Below, in pieces: positions 44,573-53,223 of a stretch of DNA of 64,000 nt (position 1 is its first letter; the number at the start of each line of letters is the position of its first letter). The notes below the pieces were generated by a model, which was given only the letters and a program-made list of their open reading frames with translations, had not been told where the DNA came from and did no database searches. Location: positions 62,001-126,000 of the forward strand of contig NZ_JBCNJT010000005.1 of the NCBI RefSeq assembly GCF_039596395.1. The letters are read 5' to 3'. This stretch comes from Fluviicola sp. Lineage in GTDB: Bacteria > Bacteroidota > Bacteroidia > Flavobacteriales_D > Crocinitomicaceae. The translations under genes and the position numbers were made by a program.

Positions 44573-46229
44573 TATTAAATAAATTCCAGTTATTATTCAC
44601 CCAATTATCCAATTGCTGTGACGATGATCGTAAGAATTTCTTAAAAATATTTAGTACTACGTCACCATCAACATCAGCAAATTTTTGTACCGTTTGGTTT
44701 TGCCCAACTGCAAGTGAGTGCAGGAGAGCTTCAAAAGATTGTCTTAATGGCGAATCGACCTCTAAATTATTTAGAACCAAATCATAGAAGGGGTGATTTT
44801 TATCAATTAAGACATAAGACCCTTCTAAGCTATCCATACCTACGTCCCAAAAGGTTCTATTTTTATTTCCATCCCAATATCTTACTCTTCTGAATCCCTC
44901 TTGTTGCTCCTCATCCTCATATCTCGGTTCAGTTTGTAATTCAAGATCTTTAGAATCATCTTCTATCAAGCTTTTACGTTTTTTCTTTTCTTCAGGATCT
45001 ATCTGAACACTTTCATCCTCATCTTCTTCAAGTGTTGAATTCGTTGTGTTAAATTCCGCGCCCTCGGTTTCATGTTGCTTCAAACTCTTGACTAGAATGT
45101 CACACATCTCAAAAACTGTTTTGGATTGTGACCTTGGTACAGCGATTAACGTTCTTAGAAGTGCATCAACTTCTTCCGAAATTGTAAGATGTTGTTTGGA
45201 AACATCAACATCAAATAATTCATCGTGTTCCGTACTAAAAGACACTCTAACTCTAATCCCAAGTTCTCTATTAAGAAATAGCCCTGCTCCCCATTTAATT
45301 AGACGACCATTTCTATAAAAATAGAATCCACTATTAGTCAGACTTACATCATATTCCTTTATTCTTGCCTTTTCCTCAGCAGTAAATCCTGTAAAAGTTT
45401 TCATGCTGTCTTTTGGGAAAATCGTTGCCTGAATTTTAATTTTTTCCCCTGTAGGATTTATCGGATTTTCAAACTCAGTGTCCAAAACTCTACAATTCCT
45501 TTTACAATCATAAGTTTCTTGATTAAAACTCTGATAAGCATCATTCCAAAATAGAATATCCTTTGATTTGATCTCATTTTCTTTCAGAAGTGTACTATTG
45601 GAATCGAATACTTGTATATTAAAACTAACATCTGGTTTATCTAAAAATTCAGCATAAACAACACCTGCTTTTTTCATTAAATCCTCCATCAACTTAGAGG
45701 CGCTAACTCGACTAGTATAAATTAGATCATGAAAGGATATAACTGTTCCAGACTCGGGGGATTCCAAAAATTGCTTTTGTGTTTCATCGGCATCTTCATT
45801 AGCATAACCAAATACGCCCTCTTTTTTTATCAAATCCCGATCAAGAAAAAATTTTTGAGAAATTGCCGATCCTTTTACTTTACTAACGACCTCTATTCTC
45901 CTTCCAAGAGAAAACCCTGCTGACTTTAATCCTAAACCATACTTAGACAAGCTGTTATTTCCGTATTCTACATCCGAACCGAGTTCTAAAGCTTTTTTAA
46001 TACCGTCTTCTGTCATACCCTTTCCATTATCTACAACAAATATCCGCTCAATATTTTTAGGATTATTTAAGGTAACGGAGTCTTTAAGGATGATCTTTAC
46101 AGATATTTTCGTCGCATCAGCCATAAACGAATTATCAATTACATCCATTATTGCAGAAGTTGGATTATAACCGATTCGGGCAATTGCATCACAAATGCGA
46201 TCAGGATTTATTGGTAAAGAATTGATCAT
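44562..46229 (-). CDS. GHKL (MORC/Hsp90-like) ATPase in the dnd operon
   Basis: This 555-residue protein begins with a GHKL ATPase domain: N box AIMDVIDNSFMADA (residues 26-39), G1 VVDNGKGM (65-72) and G2 SKYGLGLKSAGFSLG (95-109). A second domain with YDVSLTNSGFYFYRNGRLIKWG and VDVSKQHLTISEE looks like the S5-type transducer of MORC/Hsp90 ATPases. An acidic, low-complexity linker (about 370-430) precedes a C-terminal region of unknown fold. In other GHKL proteins ATP closes a dimer clamp on DNA or protein. D29 occupies the position of the usual catalytic Glu. It starts on the dndE stop (ATGA). Confidence 0.85.
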   Translation of the reverse strand: MINSLPINPDRICDAIARIGYNPTSAIMDVIDNSFMADATKISVKIILKDSVTLNNPKNIERIFVVDNGKGMTEDGIKKALELGSDVEYGNNSLSKYGLGLKSAGFSLGRRIEVVSKVKGSAISQKFFLDRDLIKKEGVFGYANEDADETQKQFLESPESGTVISFHDLIYTSRVSASKLMEDLMKKAGVVYAEFLDKPDVSFNIQVFDSNSTLLKENEIKSKDILFWNDAYQSFNQETYDCKRNCRVLDTEFENPINPTGEKIKIQATIFPKDSMKTFTGFTAEEKARIKEYDVSLTNSGFYFYRNGRLIKWGAGLFLNRELGIRVRVSFSTEHDELFDVDVSKQHLTISEEVDALLRTLIAVPRSQSKTVFEMCDILVKSLKQHETEGAEFNTTNSTLEEDEDESVQIDPEEKKKRKSLIEDDSKDLELQTEPRYEDEEQQEGFRRVRYWDGNKNRTFWDVGMDSLEGSYVLIDKNHPFYDLVLNNLEVDSPLRQSFEALLHSLAVGQNQTVQKFADVDGDVVLNIFKKFLRSSSQQLDNWVNNNWNLFNNEG

Positions 46230-46621
46230 ACTAAAATCTTTAATTCATTATTAATTAATTCACTCAAAAAATCAAACCCATCTACATTCGTGCGTTCCTC
46301 CACTTCCTGGTTTAGCAAACGCAAGCCATGGTCTACATGCATTTTGATGTATTTGGCAATGTCCTTGTCCGTTTTGTACAATTGGTAGTGCGTACAGATC
46401 ATACCTACATAGATGTCGGCGTATTCACCAAACAATACCGCCCTGGAATATTCTTTCCCGGAAGAGTTCTCGATGTCTTTTAGGTCCAGTTTTTCGCCTT
46501 TCGACAAGGAATAGGAAAAGGCAATGCGCGCAATGAGATTTTCGGCTCCGAGATTCAAACGGCGGGTGAGCTGCGTTATCGTTTCTTTGTTTTCCAAACT
46601 GGTTTTAATCTGCGTGAACAT
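46226..46621 (-). CDS. dndE: DndE-family DNA phosphorothioation protein
   Basis: This 131-residue protein matches the small helical DndE family (DUF1832) in size, position and sequence (NLGAENLIARIAFSYSLSKGEK, SGKEYSRAVLFGEY). DndE binds nicked DNA in other systems and completes the modification complex. It overlaps dndD by 17 bases and the ATPase gene by four. Composition is host-like (26 G/C in 60 for 46261-46320), in contrast to the next gene. Confidence 0.88.
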   Translation of the reverse strand: MFTQIKTSLENKETITQLTRRLNLGAENLIARIAFSYSLSKGEKLDLKDIENSSGKEYSRAVLFGEYADIYVGMICTHYQLYKTDKDIAKYIKMHVDHGLRLLNQEVEERTNVDGFDFLSELINNELKILV

Positions 46622-48707
46622 GGTCTTCCAGTTTTAAGGTGTGAAACAATTCTCCGGCGGCTACTTGTTTGAACACAGAGCTATTTTCGCGGTTCTCGAT
46701 CAGGTACACTTGGTCGATATGCGGTTTCAGGTATTCGTATTCCGTTTCCGACAATTCCTTTTCCAACAATGGAAACAACACCACTTGTTCGGAAATGGCC
46801 GGATAAAACTCCCGGATGATTTTGCGGGAATGCAGTTTATCAAACTTTTGAAGCGGGCTGTCAATGAATACCGGGAATTTAATGCCGGATTCATCTACCA
46901 ATGCTTTCAACAAAGCAGTGGCATACAATTGCTGTTCTCCTTTCGAAAGCGAGTCTTTGTCTATAACCTGCCCTAGTTTATCCAATAAATCAATGTCCAT
47001 GATTTCATCCTGGACGTTCACCCGAACATCGTGTACAAAATCATTTTTATGCAAAATTTTATTCAATCCAAGTAAAACAGACTTCTGCAACGCATATTTC
47101 TTGTCTTCCTTGATTCGTTTGATAATCGCCTGGATCTTTTCCAACGCAGCAACAGCCACACCGTGTTTCTTGCGGTCCATTTCAGCTACATTCAACTTCT
47201 TCTCATATTCGGAGAGTACTTTACTGGTGGAGGCAAGTCGTTGCTTGTAACTATCCAATTCTGCCTGGATTTTCCCTTTTTCGACTTGCAATTCTTCCAG
47301 TTTGAAATCAGCATTCTTTTTGTCGTCACGCAAACGCTGCACCAACGGATTGTCTTTGCGGGCCTCTGCCTGTTTGATCTTATGCATTGTACGGTTCAAA
47401 AGTGATCGGTTGATCTTTTCTTTCTGAACAACGTCTTCGAACTGGTTGGAAAAAGTTCCTTTGATGTGATTTAGAACTGCTTCAAAGTTCAGGAATTGTT
47501 CTTCTGAAAAATCTACTAATACCTGTGTGTTCGCCTGAGTTTCTCCCATCAATGCTTCTTTCTCAGATAATTGTTTTTGAACAGCTGTTTGCAGGTTTGT
47601 TTTCAAAGATTCATCCAATGTCAATGCATCGAAATTAGCCAATAAAACTTCTGAAAACGAACGTAATTCATCCAACAAAACTGCTTTGTGTACCGTTGTA
47701 TTACCCGAATGATGCTCCGCATCCACCTGTTGTTTCAATTTCAGTAAGGCTGGTCCTGCAATCACCAAAGGAGCAATATCCAATAACTTACGCAATTTCC
47801 CTTTGAGTTCAGCAGAAGCATGTTTCAGTTCTTCTTGTTCTTGCTTCAATTCCAACAACTCTTCCAGTGTAATGGCATTCCCTTCACGGATCAGCTTTTC
47901 CTGGATAGATTCGGAACGGGTTTTGAAAATCTGGATCTCATTCTCCGTATCGGATAAATTTCCTTCACAACGCTCAATTTCTTTCAACAAATCGTCCTGA
48001 TCATCAATCAAATCAATCAATTTGGTCTGTTGAGAAGCCGAAGCTCCGTCTCTCTTCAATTTGGAGATCAGCGTTTCCAGGTTTTTTTTCAAATCCTCAT
48101 ATTTCTTGATTCCCAACACTTCCGAATAAGCACGGCTTAAGTTCTTCAGTTCTTCATTGGTCTTCGCTTCTGCCAAGGAAACAATCTTTTCTGCATCGAA
48201 GAAAAAGAATTTGGCAATTTCTCGGGGCAGAATAAAGTCATTGATAAACACCTCGTATCCAACTTCTTTGGTCAATTCATTTTCCAGTCCGTCGATATAT
48301 ATTTTCAGGTCTTCCTGATGAGTTTTCAAATCATAAGAGCGCGATATCACGATGGATTCGCAGGGAATTGAAGGAACGGAAATATCCAGTAATTCAATCT
48401 CTACAGAAAAACGCGCACCGTCAATTTCCTTTTGTTCAAAGGAATTCCGAACTGATCGATTCATCAACGTTAACAGGAATTTATCGTATCCTCCGGCATT
48501 GCGAATGTCATTGCGGTACTTCTCTTCCACTTCGGCCATCATTTTGCCGTAAAATACCCAAACAAGCGATGTCAAAAAGGTAGTTTTACCAAAACCGTTT
48601 CTACCGGCTACAATACTGATATTCCGGTTGAGCTGCGGATCAAAAGAAACCGCATTCCGGTCTTTGTATACGCGAAAATTCGTGAGCGTAATCTGTTGAA
48701 TTTTCAT
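46605..48707 (-). CDS. dndD: DndD, SMC/Rad50-like ATPase of DNA phosphorothioation
   Basis: This 700-residue protein has Walker A AGRNGFGKTTF (residues 34-44), long coiled-coil halves (about 185-310 and 400-560), the ABC signature LSKGEQQLYATALLKAL and Walker B FPVFIDSPLQKFD near the end. This fits DndD, the SMC-like ATPase thought to open or nick DNA for sulfur insertion. It overlaps dndC by four bases. Confidence 0.93.
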   Translation of the reverse strand: MKIQQITLTNFRVYKDRNAVSFDPQLNRNISIVAGRNGFGKTTFLTSLVWVFYGKMMAEVEEKYRNDIRNAGGYDKFLLTLMNRSVRNSFEQKEIDGARFSVEIELLDISVPSIPCESIVISRSYDLKTHQEDLKIYIDGLENELTKEVGYEVFINDFILPREIAKFFFFDAEKIVSLAEAKTNEELKNLSRAYSEVLGIKKYEDLKKNLETLISKLKRDGASASQQTKLIDLIDDQDDLLKEIERCEGNLSDTENEIQIFKTRSESIQEKLIREGNAITLEELLELKQEQEELKHASAELKGKLRKLLDIAPLVIAGPALLKLKQQVDAEHHSGNTTVHKAVLLDELRSFSEVLLANFDALTLDESLKTNLQTAVQKQLSEKEALMGETQANTQVLVDFSEEQFLNFEAVLNHIKGTFSNQFEDVVQKEKINRSLLNRTMHKIKQAEARKDNPLVQRLRDDKKNADFKLEELQVEKGKIQAELDSYKQRLASTSKVLSEYEKKLNVAEMDRKKHGVAVAALEKIQAIIKRIKEDKKYALQKSVLLGLNKILHKNDFVHDVRVNVQDEIMDIDLLDKLGQVIDKDSLSKGEQQLYATALLKALVDESGIKFPVFIDSPLQKFDKLHSRKIIREFYPAISEQVVLFPLLEKELSETEYEYLKPHIDQVYLIENRENSSVFKQVAAGELFHTLKLEDHVHAD

Positions 48708-50071
48708 AGCTCCATTTCTTTAACAAATGTTTCGATCCGATTCTCTACATCGTTGTGCAATCCATATTTGGAAATCAATAATGATTTTGTCTTTTGCAAC
48801 GTAATCAAATTATCAATCAAGCCGTAATATTCCGGTTCATCACCGCAAACTTCTTTTACAATTCTGCGTTCTGTTGCATCCAGCGCGTGAATTGTATTGG
48901 TTTCAATCTCCTTGTTATAAATTTCGCGGTACAAATTCCCCACATTGTATTCAAAAATACCTTCGCGTGTCCAGGTTACCTGAATAGCAATCAATTCCTG
49001 GTTGTTAATCAACACCAAATAAGGTCGCTCCTTCTGCATGGATTTTTGGATGGTCAGCAAGTCCCGAAGCATTTGATAACGATACAACGGGGTATAATTT
49101 CCGAAAAAGGTTCCGTCTTCTCTCACCGCTCCCTGGCCATTTCTTCTTGTATCCAACCGATTCTCAGAAATATTGCGACCTTCTACCATGCGATTTCTGA
49201 AATCCATCAACGGCTGCATCCATTGCTGGCCATTGTTTACCAATGCTGACATGGATTTATCACTCTTCACAACCGTACAAGTCCAGCATCCGAAACGTGA
49301 TTGCCCGCAAGATGTATGTTCTTTATTCGTAACAACGGTCGGACATTCATAATCATCCGCGCTTGCATCTGCATAAATTTTGAAGAGAATCGAATTATCA
49401 AATCCCCATGGAGAAGGAACCACATTGATTATGTACCAAACTTCCTCAAGCATCAATTCCTTAATCGGCGCATACACATATGTATTTCCGGTAGTTTGAT
49501 GCTTGGAAAGACGGCTTCCAGTTACTTCATGCTTACGGATAGAACGCTCACGTGTTTGACTTTCATCATAACGAGAACCTAATAAGACAATCGCTTCTCC
49601 TTTTTCGTCAATTTGTTCCAGCAAGAAATTACCGGTTGGCCTGATTTTCAACTTATCCGTGCACCATCTGAACGAGTTATTCGGAACCGGATATCCTTTT
49701 CCAATTACATTAATCCAGAATGTTTCATCGAGTTTTGGTGTAGTCTTTTTGACTATGATCGGTAAATTCTGATCTCTTGCAGATTCCGTAATTTGAGCCA
49801 AAACACCTTCTACGTAATTCGCAATAATCGGATTTTCAACCATGGTATCGTTACAAACCACATAAACGGGACGCTTCAATTGAAAAGGTGCTTCGTGATT
49901 TTCGCGGATTCTACGCAACGCAATCCAAACTAATGTCAATAAAACCGTTGAATCCTTACCCCCGCTGAAACCAATAATCCAAGGCCGGTGAAGATCACGA
50001 GCATACATGTACTGATCGATGATTTCATCAATAATGGCTTCTATTTTCTTGCTTTTTATTGCTTGGAACAT
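48704..50071 (-). CDS. dndC: DndC, PAPS reductase-like sulfurtransferase
   Basis: This 455-residue protein has the ATP-pyrophosphatase motif GFSGGKDSTVLL (SGGKDS at 36-41). Conserved cysteines in ECPTVVTNKEHTSCGQSRFGCWTCTVV are arranged as in the DndC iron-sulfur site. DndC activates DNA with ATP for sulfur transfer. It is the first gene of the operon; no dndA cysteine desulfurase is present in the window, so a housekeeping IscS/SufS probably supplies sulfur, as seen in other hosts. The ATG at 50071 is used; a TTG seven codons upstream is possible. Confidence 0.93.
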   Translation of the reverse strand: MFQAIKSKKIEAIIDEIIDQYMYARDLHRPWIIGFSGGKDSTVLLTLVWIALRRIRENHEAPFQLKRPVYVVCNDTMVENPIIANYVEGVLAQITESARDQNLPIIVKKTTPKLDETFWINVIGKGYPVPNNSFRWCTDKLKIRPTGNFLLEQIDEKGEAIVLLGSRYDESQTRERSIRKHEVTGSRLSKHQTTGNTYVYAPIKELMLEEVWYIINVVPSPWGFDNSILFKIYADASADDYECPTVVTNKEHTSCGQSRFGCWTCTVVKSDKSMSALVNNGQQWMQPLMDFRNRMVEGRNISENRLDTRRNGQGAVREDGTFFGNYTPLYRYQMLRDLLTIQKSMQKERPYLVLINNQELIAIQVTWTREGIFEYNVGNLYREIYNKEIETNTIHALDATERRIVKEVCGDEPEYYGLIDNLITLQKTKSLLISKYGLHNDVENRIETFVKEMEL

Positions 50072-50092
50072 AATTTCTAATCTAATATACAA

Positions 50093-50369
50093 AGTTAATC
50101 ATCTGAAGTACGTAATCTACTTCCGTTCTGCTATAAGTTTCAACCATATATCAACAATTAATTCCATGCAACCAATCCACGGATTCATGACACCAATCTA
50201 CCGGCTCATGACAAACGCCGGCTTTCGGTTGCTTAAACCCGCTACATTCGTTTCACACTATTCGCAATAACCTTTCAGACGGACGCGGCCGGTCCTGAGA
50301 GAGGAAAAATGAATAGTTGGCGTTTTCCGAAAAGCCTGAGAGTAGGAACCACACTTTAAACTATTCACT
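50093..50369 (+). promoter_or_regulatory. Structured leader before the unknown gene at 50370
   Basis: The divergent gap holds two copies of CCTGAGAG (50294-50301 and 50335-50342), each followed within a base by AGGAA. A nine-base inverted repeat TGAATAGTT (50310-50318) and AACTATTCA (50359-50367) places its right arm at the start codon, where it could hide the initiation site. No known riboswitch was recognised. Confidence 0.45.
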
Positions 50370-50777
50370 ATGACAACAGCGACAGCTAATGCAAATGCAC
50401 CTGAAACAATCCAATTGGGTAACGGTGCACAATTCTGGGTTTATTTATCCCCGGTGAACGACACTTCAAAAATGATCTCTACCTGGAGAGTAACTTTCTC
50501 ACAAGGAGACTGGAGCGGAACAATTTCGAGCGAAAACCCGACGCAACAATTACAAACACCGAACCTTTCCGGAATTTTTGATATCAAAGTTGAATTATTG
50601 AGCGGTTCCACAGGAACATGGCGTCAGATTCCTCCGCAACAAGGAAGCACCAATGAAATCGGATGCAACAGCACGTGTTCATCCATGGTTGGTATCGTTG
50701 CAGACAGCACCAACCCGCCGATCGGAGCAATCAACGCACATTTCTGGACTACCTGGGATGCGCTATGCAAAATGTAA
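50370..50777 (+). CDS. Unknown 135-residue protein next to the dnd operon
   Basis: No family was recognised. It has no signal peptide; the first half (GNGAQFWVYLSPVNDTSKMISTWRVTFSQGDWSGTISS) is beta-rich with many Ser/Thr/Asn. The second half has a CNSTC pair and a tryptophan-rich end (HFWTTWDALCKM). Host-like composition and a good terminator after it support a real gene. It runs divergently from dndC. Confidence 0.6.
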   Translation: MTTATANANAPETIQLGNGAQFWVYLSPVNDTSKMISTWRVTFSQGDWSGTISSENPTQQLQTPNLSGIFDIKVELLSGSTGTWRQIPPQQGSTNEIGCNSTCSSMVGIVADSTNPPIGAINAHFWTTWDALCKM

Positions 50778-50812
50778 GTTCTCATATACGTTAGTTCTGG
50801 TTTAGATAAATG

Positions 50813-50850
50813 GCAGGGGTGCACTTAGTAGCGCCCCTGCTGTATTTTAG
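50813..50850 (+). terminator. Terminator after the gene at 50370
   Basis: GCAGGGGTGC (50813-50822) pairs with GCGCCCCTGC (50831-50840) with one mismatch at the T/G step. TGTATTTT follows. Confidence 0.65.
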
Positions 50851-50945
50851 GTCATTGGAACGCGGACCAAATAGCAACCACCGGAGCGGTAAAGGAAACT
50901 GTACCAACTATTCTGCGTACCTTCGCAGAAATTAGTAGCAATAAC

Positions 50946-51287
50946 ATGGAACAAGCTGAATTCTTAGAGCAAAAAGTATTTAATGATTTGAAAAACCTGA
51001 ATGACGGGTTCGATAAGTCGGGAAACCTTCATTTCAATGAATGGGATTTTGCTATCGTACTGGATCGCTGTGAATACTTCGGAATTTCGATCTATGAAAT
51101 CCAGGCTTGGCTCGACGGTGCTTTACACGATACGGCAATTCATGAAAAATTTCGCAAGAAAGCTACTGATTCGTCCTGGTACAAAAAAGCATTGATGACT
51201 TTTTCAACGCGCCAAAAAGGACTGACATTCACCGCATCCTATAAAGTTTCCCCAAAGCTGCTGGCACGACAGGATAAAACCACATAG
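50946..51287 (+). CDS. Unknown 113-residue helical protein
   Basis: No known family. The sequence is helical and charged (EQKVFNDLKNLNDGFDKSGNLHFNEWDFAIVLDRCEYFGISIYEIQAWLDGALHDTAIHEKF in part), ending with a basic segment. It has no signal peptide or membrane segment. It follows the 50370 gene after a terminator, so it may have its own promoter. A link to the dnd system is not supported beyond being next to it. Confidence 0.55.
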   Translation: MEQAEFLEQKVFNDLKNLNDGFDKSGNLHFNEWDFAIVLDRCEYFGISIYEIQAWLDGALHDTAIHEKFRKKATDSSWYKKALMTFSTRQKGLTFTASYKVSPKLLARQDKTT

Positions 51288-51297
51288 ATTAATAAAA

Positions 51298-51325
51298 AAC
51301 CACATAGGACACATAGAGCACATAG
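51298..51325 (+). repeat. Left CACATAG-type inverted repeat
   Basis: Three copies of CACATAG spaced by two bases (beginning AACCACATAGGACACATAG). The complement of 51870-51896 differs from it only by one missing base and a few changes. Confidence 0.7.
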
Positions 51326-51441
51326 TTTTTTTGTTGTGATTGGGAAAACGATTGATCCGCACTGTTTTTCACGAAGGTAATTGGTGGTTTCGCTTCGCTC
51401 TCAGTTTTTTTACCACCAAGGACACTATGATAGGGTAATTG

Positions 51442-51478
51442 AACATAGGTACATAGGTCACATAGACCTACCTATGTT
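51442..51478. repeat. CATAGG-type hairpin
   Basis: AACATAGGT (51442-51450) pairs with ACCTATGTT (51470-51478). The loop carries more ACATAGG units, so it belongs to the same repeat family as the flanking copies. Confidence 0.55.
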
Positions 51479-51542
51479 ATTTATAAACAGACACCTTTTT
51501 TGGTATGTACTACAGGAGGTGTATTGACCGGGTAAAGCGGTT

Positions 51543-51694
51543 GGTTATTCCTGCAAGTTTCGATACCGTTCATTGACCAGTGTTTTCTGACCTTCCCGAA
51601 AGATATTCATGCAATTAAAATTAATGAGAATTCCTTTAGGCGCATCCAGCAGTTTCATATAGCTTAAAAGTTGAGCCTCAAATATTGGTTCGAT
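51543..51694 (-). pseudogene. Relic of a GxxExxY-family (PDDEXK-like) protein
   Basis: On the minus strand 49 codons ending in TAA read EPIFEAQLLSYMKLLDAPKG and ILINFNCMNIFREG, the well-known C-terminal block of GxxExxY proteins (normally about 125 residues). An in-frame TGA lies directly upstream (51695-51697) and the N-terminal GxxExxY half is missing. The reading is from the sequence; the family name is from recognition of this block. Confidence 0.8.
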
Positions 51695-51869
51695 TCAATT
51701 GATCTAAATAAGATTTTGTCATAAATAGGAATAATGATTATATACTTTAATATAACAAAAATTGGTATAATATCCTATCTCTTTCCTATGGTACTAAATA
51801 GGTTGACCTTAAAACGAGTTTAAAAACACTATAACTTCGATCATCTTCAGAATTATAATCCCTACAGCG

Positions 51870-51896
51870 CTATGTGACCTATGTGCCTATGTGGTT
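51870..51896 (-). repeat. Right CACATAG-type inverted repeat
   Basis: On the minus strand it reads AACCACATAGGCACATAGG and continues with TCACATAG, matching the left copy at 51298. Confidence 0.7.
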
Positions 51897-51900
51897 CAAT

Positions 51901-51928
51901 AAAAAAGGTCGCGATAACCGCGACCTTT
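51901..51928 (-). terminator. Terminator after glyA
   Basis: AAAGGTCGCG (51904-51913) pairs perfectly with CGCGACCTTT (51919-51928). On the minus strand six T residues follow. It lies 20 bases after the glyA stop. Confidence 0.88.
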
Positions 51929-51948
51929 ATATTCTAGTTAGTACTTAT

Positions 51949-53223
51949 TTACCACGTAAACAGCGGTCGTGTGCTCATCAGGGCATTCACTTCAGAACGC
52001 ACCGAGCGAATCGTCTCTTCATCACCGATATTCATCAACACCCGGTCAATCAGTTTCACGATCGTTGGGATCTCAGTTTCCTTGATTCCGCGGGATGTAA
52101 TTGCAGAAGTCCCTACGCGGATCCCTGAAGTAATGAATGGCGATTCCGTATCAAACGGCACCATGTTCTTGTTTACCGTAATGTCTGCCAGTACCAGGTT
52201 GTTCTCAGCATCCTTTCCGGTTACTCCCTTGGAACGCAAATCGATCAGCATGCTGTGGTTGTCCGTTCCTCCGGAAATGATCTTGTAACCCAATTTGGTG
52301 AATTCCTCCGCCATCAAAGCAGCGTTTTTCTTCACCTGGGACATGTATGTTTTGTAATTATCACTCAACGCTTCACCGAATGCAACTGCTTTCGCTGCGA
52401 TCACGTGCTCCAACGGCCCGCCCTGGATTCCCGGGAATACTGCTGCATCCAGCAAAGCTCCCATAGACTTCGGGTTTCCGTTGTTCCACTTCAATCCGAA
52501 CGGATTATCGAAATTGTGGCGCATCATGATGACACCTCCGCGTGGTCCGCGCAAAGTTTTGTGTGTCGTTGTAGTAACGATGTGACAATGGTCCAACGGA
52601 TCATTCAGCAATCCGGCTGCGATCAATCCTGCCGGGTGCGAAATATCTGCCAGGATCAATGCTCCTACTTCGTCCGCGATCTTGCGGATGCGTGCGTAAT
52701 CCCAATCTCTGGAATAAGCGGAAGCTCCACAAATAATCATTTTTGGCTTTTCGCGGCGTGCCACTTCTTCCATCATGTCGTAATCAACCAATCCTGTTTC
52801 CTGGCTTACACCATAGAAATGCGGTTCGTACAATTTCCCGGAGAAGTTTACCGAAGAACCGTGAGTTAAGTGTCCACCGTGGCTCAAATCAAATCCCAGG
52901 ATTTTATCTCCCGGCTTCAAACAAGCTAAGAAAACCGCTGCATTTGCCTGAGCTCCTGAGTGTGGCTGAACGTTCGCCCAGGTTGCTCCGAATAATTTGC
53001 ACAAACGATCGATCGCCAGTTGCTCCACTTTATCTACTACTTCGCAACCACCATAATAGCGTTTTCCCGGAAGTCCTTCTGCATATTTGTTAGTCAATAC
53101 AGAACCCATTGCTTCCATCACCTCATCAGAGACAAAATTTTCAGACGCAATTAATTCAATTCCATGTTCCTGACGCTGTCTTTCTGCAGCAATTAAGTCA
53201 AATACTTCCTGATCGCGTTTCAT
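51949..53223 (-). CDS. glyA: Serine hydroxymethyltransferase
   Basis: This PLP enzyme converts serine and tetrahydrofolate to glycine and methylene-THF. The 424-residue length is normal. [43 protein letters not shown] and the PLP lysine in [14 protein letters not shown] are present. It stands alone with its own terminator. Confidence 0.97.
   Translation of the reverse strand: MKRDQEVFDLIAAERQRQEHGIELIASENFVSDEVMEAMGSVLTNKYAEGLPGKRYYGGCEVVDKVEQLAIDRLCKLFGATWANVQPHSGAQANAAVFLACLKPGDKILGFDLSHGGHLTHGSSVNFSGKLYEPHFYGVSQETGLVDYDMMEEVARREKPKMIICGASAYSRDWDYARIRKIADEVGALILADISHPAGLIAAGLLNDPLDHCHIVTTTTHKTLRGPRGGVIMMRHNFDNPFGLKWNNGNPKSMGALLDAAVFPGIQGGPLEHVIAAKAVAFGEALSDNYKTYMSQVKKNAALMAEEFTKLGYKIISGGTDNHSMLIDLRSKGVTGKDAENNLVLADITVNKNMVPFDTESPFITSGIRVGTSAITSRGIKETEIPTIVKLIDRVLMNIGDEETIRSVRSEVNALMSTRPLFTW

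Larger units (their letters stand above)
51288..51948. other. 661-base non-coding relic region
   Basis: The region holds an inverted pair of CACATAG-type repeats at its edges (51298-51325 and 51870-51896), an internal hairpin (51442-51478), a broken GxxExxY gene on the minus strand (51543-51694), an AT-rich stretch and the glyA terminator. No intact gene was seen. Confidence 0.7.

Noticed and set aside
48704-50071. CysH-type PAPS reductase of sulfate assimilation
   Set aside because: Length, the cysteine arrangement and coupling to dndD and dndE fit DndC; no other sulfate-assimilation gene is nearby.
50281-50370. TPP riboswitch, suggested by the CTGAGA elements
   Set aside because: The second conserved TPP region (ACCTGATCTGG-like) is missing and the downstream gene is not thiamine-related.
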